From assembly GCA_963822095.1 (NCBI GenBank), contig CAWGGS010000039.1, positions 124,001 through 188,000 of the forward strand: 64,000 nt of DNA, written 5' to 3'. The notes beneath the pieces are model-generated. The model saw only the letters and a program-made list of their open reading frames with translations, was not told where the DNA came from and ran no database searches. Origin of the DNA: CAWGGS01 sp963822095. GTDB taxonomy: Bacteria; Desulfobacterota; Desulfobulbia; Desulfobulbales; Desulfocapsaceae. A program made the position numbers and the translations under genes. Shown here piece by piece: positions 61,818 to 64,000 of the stretch (within the stretch, counting starts at the first letter, position 1; the number at the start of each line of letters is the position of its first letter).

Positions 61818-64000
61818 CTAATCAAATTGTGAAAAGTAAAACTCCACTGCATCTTTATAGCCATTGCCGAAACCAAGCAAATTGTGACCTTTTTTGAATC
61901 CACTGAAGTCGAGGCTGAACTTGACGTACCGATCAAAGCTGTATTCTGTGGACGGCGTACCGCCGACCTCGATACCGAAAATATCGGAGTCGTCCTTCAT
62001 GCTAAAACGTTTTGCGAGGTTCATGGCAAATTTTTCGGCTTTTTCACAAATTTCATCAAAGTCTTCGAGCTCCAGGGAAAAGGCCGAAACACTCCATATG
62101 CTGGCGTCGATTCCCACCAGCGCGCCCACCAAGTATGTACCGGCCTGCATGTGGATATCGTCGAGAAGCGTCTCCACCAGGGCACCCGCCGATCCATTAT
62201 CAAGCCGGGAAACCACCCTATAGGTCTTTGGATCAATCTCGAGCCAGCCCCAACGCATTCCAGCATCGGTGACTGCCGGATTGCTGGGAAAAAGCATGGC
62301 TGATCGACAGGCCTTGAGACGCTCGATAAGTGCTTGCGGATAGTTCTGTTTTCCAAGCATTTCCAGAAAGGGTTTTTTATTGCTCTCATCGATATAGACC
62401 AGATGCGTCCCTTTGGGGCATTGCCCCCACAATTCAAATACTCCCATACCACCAGGTATGGCGGCTGCTTCCAGACGGGCTGCGGCCAAACCTGAAAGAA
62501 TGGCAAAGGCGTGTATCGCCTTCTGGTTATCAGCATCTTCTGCTGTATGAATATCGTTGGCTACATGCAATAGATCCATATGCGTTGAAAGATCGCTGTT
62601 GGCGTCCGCCCGCTGCATGGACACGAGAATGCACCTGCCGTTCAGGGTTCGTCCCACCGTAAGACCCAGCTTGCCGGCCAGCTGGCGTTCATAGCGGGTC
62701 TGAGCCGCGATGAACCGATCAATTATGCCCTGGCCATACCACCTGAGCGCAGACAGTCCGTCGGGGGATGGGGCGGCATCATGGATAGTTGCACGGCGGG
62801 CCTGCAGCTCAAGCGCTTCTTTTTCATCAAGATCCGGTGAATTGACAGCGAGAATATGGAATCTTCCGGTAATGGGATGACTCTCGTCTACCGGCTGCTC
62901 AGACACAACTTTTCGCCCATCCATACTGATGGTAATACGTTCATTAACGATGGTCCAGGCGTTGAGCGGTATGCTTTTTTCTCCGACACGCTGCCCGAGC
63001 GGACTGCCAAGGATACATTTTAGAACGGAATGTCCCTCTTCGGGGGCCTCGGTATACCCGATGTCAAAGGCACCGGAGCTTGCTTCATCGTCACGATAAT
63101 ATTCATCAAGAACGGTAAGCCGCTTGTTTTTGGATGCACCCCCTGAAAGGGCGTTTGCGGCCATACGTGTGCTTTGCCTGCTCTTTGAGTCAACTGCTTG
63201 AAGCTCAAGCTCCACCTGTATACGGATTTTCTGCCGGCGATCGTACGGCTCCGATAAAGAACCATCCCATTGTACCAAATCGCCAAGCTGCTCAAGCTCC
63301 CGGCACCAGGGAAAGACCACGAAGTGCTTGTGCCCGTCTTTTCCTTCAAAGCGCAAGGCCGATAGCGAATCGACCTTGACCTTGGAGACATTGGCCAGTT
63401 TCGCCAATGCCTTTTTGCCCTGATCGGTGGGCCGGACCTGAGCCCGCTTCGTAATCACCCCCTGGTCGTTCAAGAGCCTTTCTGCCAGGCGGGCGAGATC
63501 AGACGAATCACCCCACCCCTGAGTCAGCACCGCTTCGGGAGCATAACGCCAGGACCAGGCACTGTCACGGCCCGGAACATATCGCAGGGCCGCCACCACC
63601 TTCAGGACGTCGGTTGCGCCTGCCGCCTCTTGCAAACGACGTGCTCCCACCATTACAGTACCAGGCACGGCCAGTGGCTGTTTGCCAAGATCCGCCATAT
63701 CCAGACTTACCGGTCTGGAGGTCACACGACCGGGACGTTCGTAACCTGTAGCGGCACGTTTGGCCTGAAGCTCAGCGACTTTTTTGCCTAAATCACCCCA
63801 GAACCGTTTTGCAATCGAATCCTCCACCGCCAACCGCTCGGCGAGAAGTTCTTTGTCTGCAAAGTTTTTCATCTGAACAGGCCTGACAGCAGAATCCATG
63901 ATCAGTGAACTGAGCTGCCAATTTTCAATCTTTTCCTTCTCCGGCAGTTGAAATATCATGATCCCACGACGCGTCTGACCATCAAATATGACACTTTTTT
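61818..64000 (-). CDS. Transglutaminase-like-fold protein, N-terminus cut by window end
   Basis: At least 726 residues are visible, with no stop between the ATG at 63959 and the window edge, so the gene probably begins outside. I do not recognise the family with confidence. A stretch 'VLTQGWGDSSDLARLAERLL' about 150 residues after the ATG resembles the Gly-x-Cys-x-Asp active-site helix of transglutaminase-like proteases, with Ser in place of Cys. The C-terminal 200 residues end in an aromatic 'KDAVEFYFSQFD'. No membrane segment is visible in this part. A pseudoenzyme or a scaffold protein is possible. Confidence 0.55.
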   Translation of the reverse strand, partial: KSVIFDGQTRRGIMIFQLPEKEKIENWQLSSLIMDSAVRPVQMKNFADKELLAERLAVEDSIAKRFWGDLGKKVAELQAKRAATGYERPGRVTSRPVSLDMADLGKQPLAVPGTVMVGARRLQEAAGATDVLKVVAALRYVPGRDSAWSWRYAPEAVLTQGWGDSSDLARLAERLLNDQGVITKRAQVRPTDQGKKALAKLANVSKVKVDSLSALRFEGKDGHKHFVVFPWCRELEQLGDLVQWDGSLSEPYDRRQKIRIQVELELQAVDSKSRQSTRMAANALSGGASKNKRLTVLDEYYRDDEASSGAFDIGYTEAPEEGHSVLKCILGSPLGQRVGEKSIPLNAWTIVNERITISMDGRKVVSEQPVDESHPITGRFHILAVNSPDLDEKEALELQARRATIHDAAPSPDGLSALRWYGQGIIDRFIAAQTRYERQLAGKLGLTVGRTLNGRCILVSMQRADANSDLSTHMDLLHVANDIHTAEDADNQKAIHAFAILSGLAAARLEAAAIPGGMGVFELWGQCPKGTHLVYIDESNKKPFLEMLGKQNYPQALIERLKACRSAMLFPSNPAVTDAGMRWGWLEIDPKTYRVVSRLDNGSAGALVETLLDDIHMQAGTYLVGALVGIDASIWSVSAFSLELEDFDEICEKAEKFAMNLAKRFSMKDDSDIFGIEVGGTPSTEYSFDRYVKFSLDFSGFKKGHNLLGFGNGYKDAVEFYFSQFD

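Noticed and set aside
1..64000. CRISPR array, tRNA, rRNA, prophage or toxin-antitoxin pair
   Set aside because: No regularly spaced direct repeats, no T-loop or cloverleaf signal in the gaps, and no phage structural genes were seen. This was an eye scan, so a degenerate tRNA could be missed; tRNAscan-SE would settle it.

Overview
The window is one bacterial chromosome segment of moderate GC. It has dense operons and no rRNA, tRNA, CRISPR array or prophage that I could see. The gene mix suggests an anaerobic Gram-negative bacterium of the Desulfobacterota, most like the Desulfobulbales. The pointers are a multihaem cytochrome pair, a fused B12-dependent acyl-CoA mutase, CoA-transferase and CoA-ligase genes, a Na+-pumping decarboxylase, a TRAP carboxylate importer and outer-membrane-type AsmA/DedA genes. 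The lineage is an inference from gene content.

Layout: 0-2.8 kb is a DctPQM-type TRAP transporter. 2.9-4.8 kb is a NapC/NrfH-type tetrahaem protein plus an octahaem HAO-family protein. 5.3-10.7 kb is a complete livKHMGF branched-chain amino-acid ABC operon, followed convergently by a GAF-AAA+-Fis sigma-54 activator. 12.9-20.5 kb holds a 64-aa orphan, a GAF-rich class III nucleotide cyclase, an NhaD-type antiporter with a CBS protein, and rpoH. 20.9-27.1 kb holds ilvC/ilvY (divergent), surE, pyrF with a 54-aa membrane ORF, an HDOD-GGDEF protein and a stand-alone Lrp ligand-binding domain. 28.3-37.0 kb is an acyl-CoA region: icmF, a CoA-transferase-GNAT fusion, an acyl-CoA ligase and a PflA-like radical SAM enzyme. 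37.0-41.3 kb is aapJQMP. 42-44.1 kb has a class III CoA transferase and a metallo-beta-lactamase protein. 44.4-48.3 kb is a GT-C-like / UbiA (DPPR-synthase-like) / HAD trio. 48.3-51.5 kb is an AsmA-like giant. 51.9-56.4 kb has a small ABM protein and oadGAB. 56.7-61.7 kb has a FabI-like reductase, a hydantoinase-type gene, a zinc-ribbon protein, YqaA, a YkgJ-like protein and dedA. The last gene is cut by the window end.

Physiologically the genes fit import and fermentation or oxidation of amino acids and branched carboxylates. AapJQMP, LivKHMGF and the TRAP system bring substrates in; CoA ligase, CoA transferases and IcmF rearrange acyl-CoAs; OadGAB couples decarboxylation to a Na+ gradient that the NhaD-type antiporter can exchange. 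Nitrite or hydroxylamine chemistry by the cytochrome pair is probably detoxifying or respiratory.

The most unusual signals are non-coding. (i) Two copies of a 245-265 bp MITE-like element have imperfect terminal inverted repeats, and one copy is flanked by a perfect 8-bp direct repeat. (ii) Two copies of a structured RNA candidate share a 19-position stem with covarying and G-U pairs that argue for the + strand. (iii) A 38-nt promoter-like element lies upstream of both aapJ and dedA with its 17-nt spacer conserved. (iv) A short hairpin repeat occurs three times around the acyl-CoA genes. Unusual proteins include a CoA transferase with Gln where catalytic Glu is expected, OadB with an exported biotinyl-like N-terminal domain, and a transglutaminase-like protein with Ser in place of Cys.
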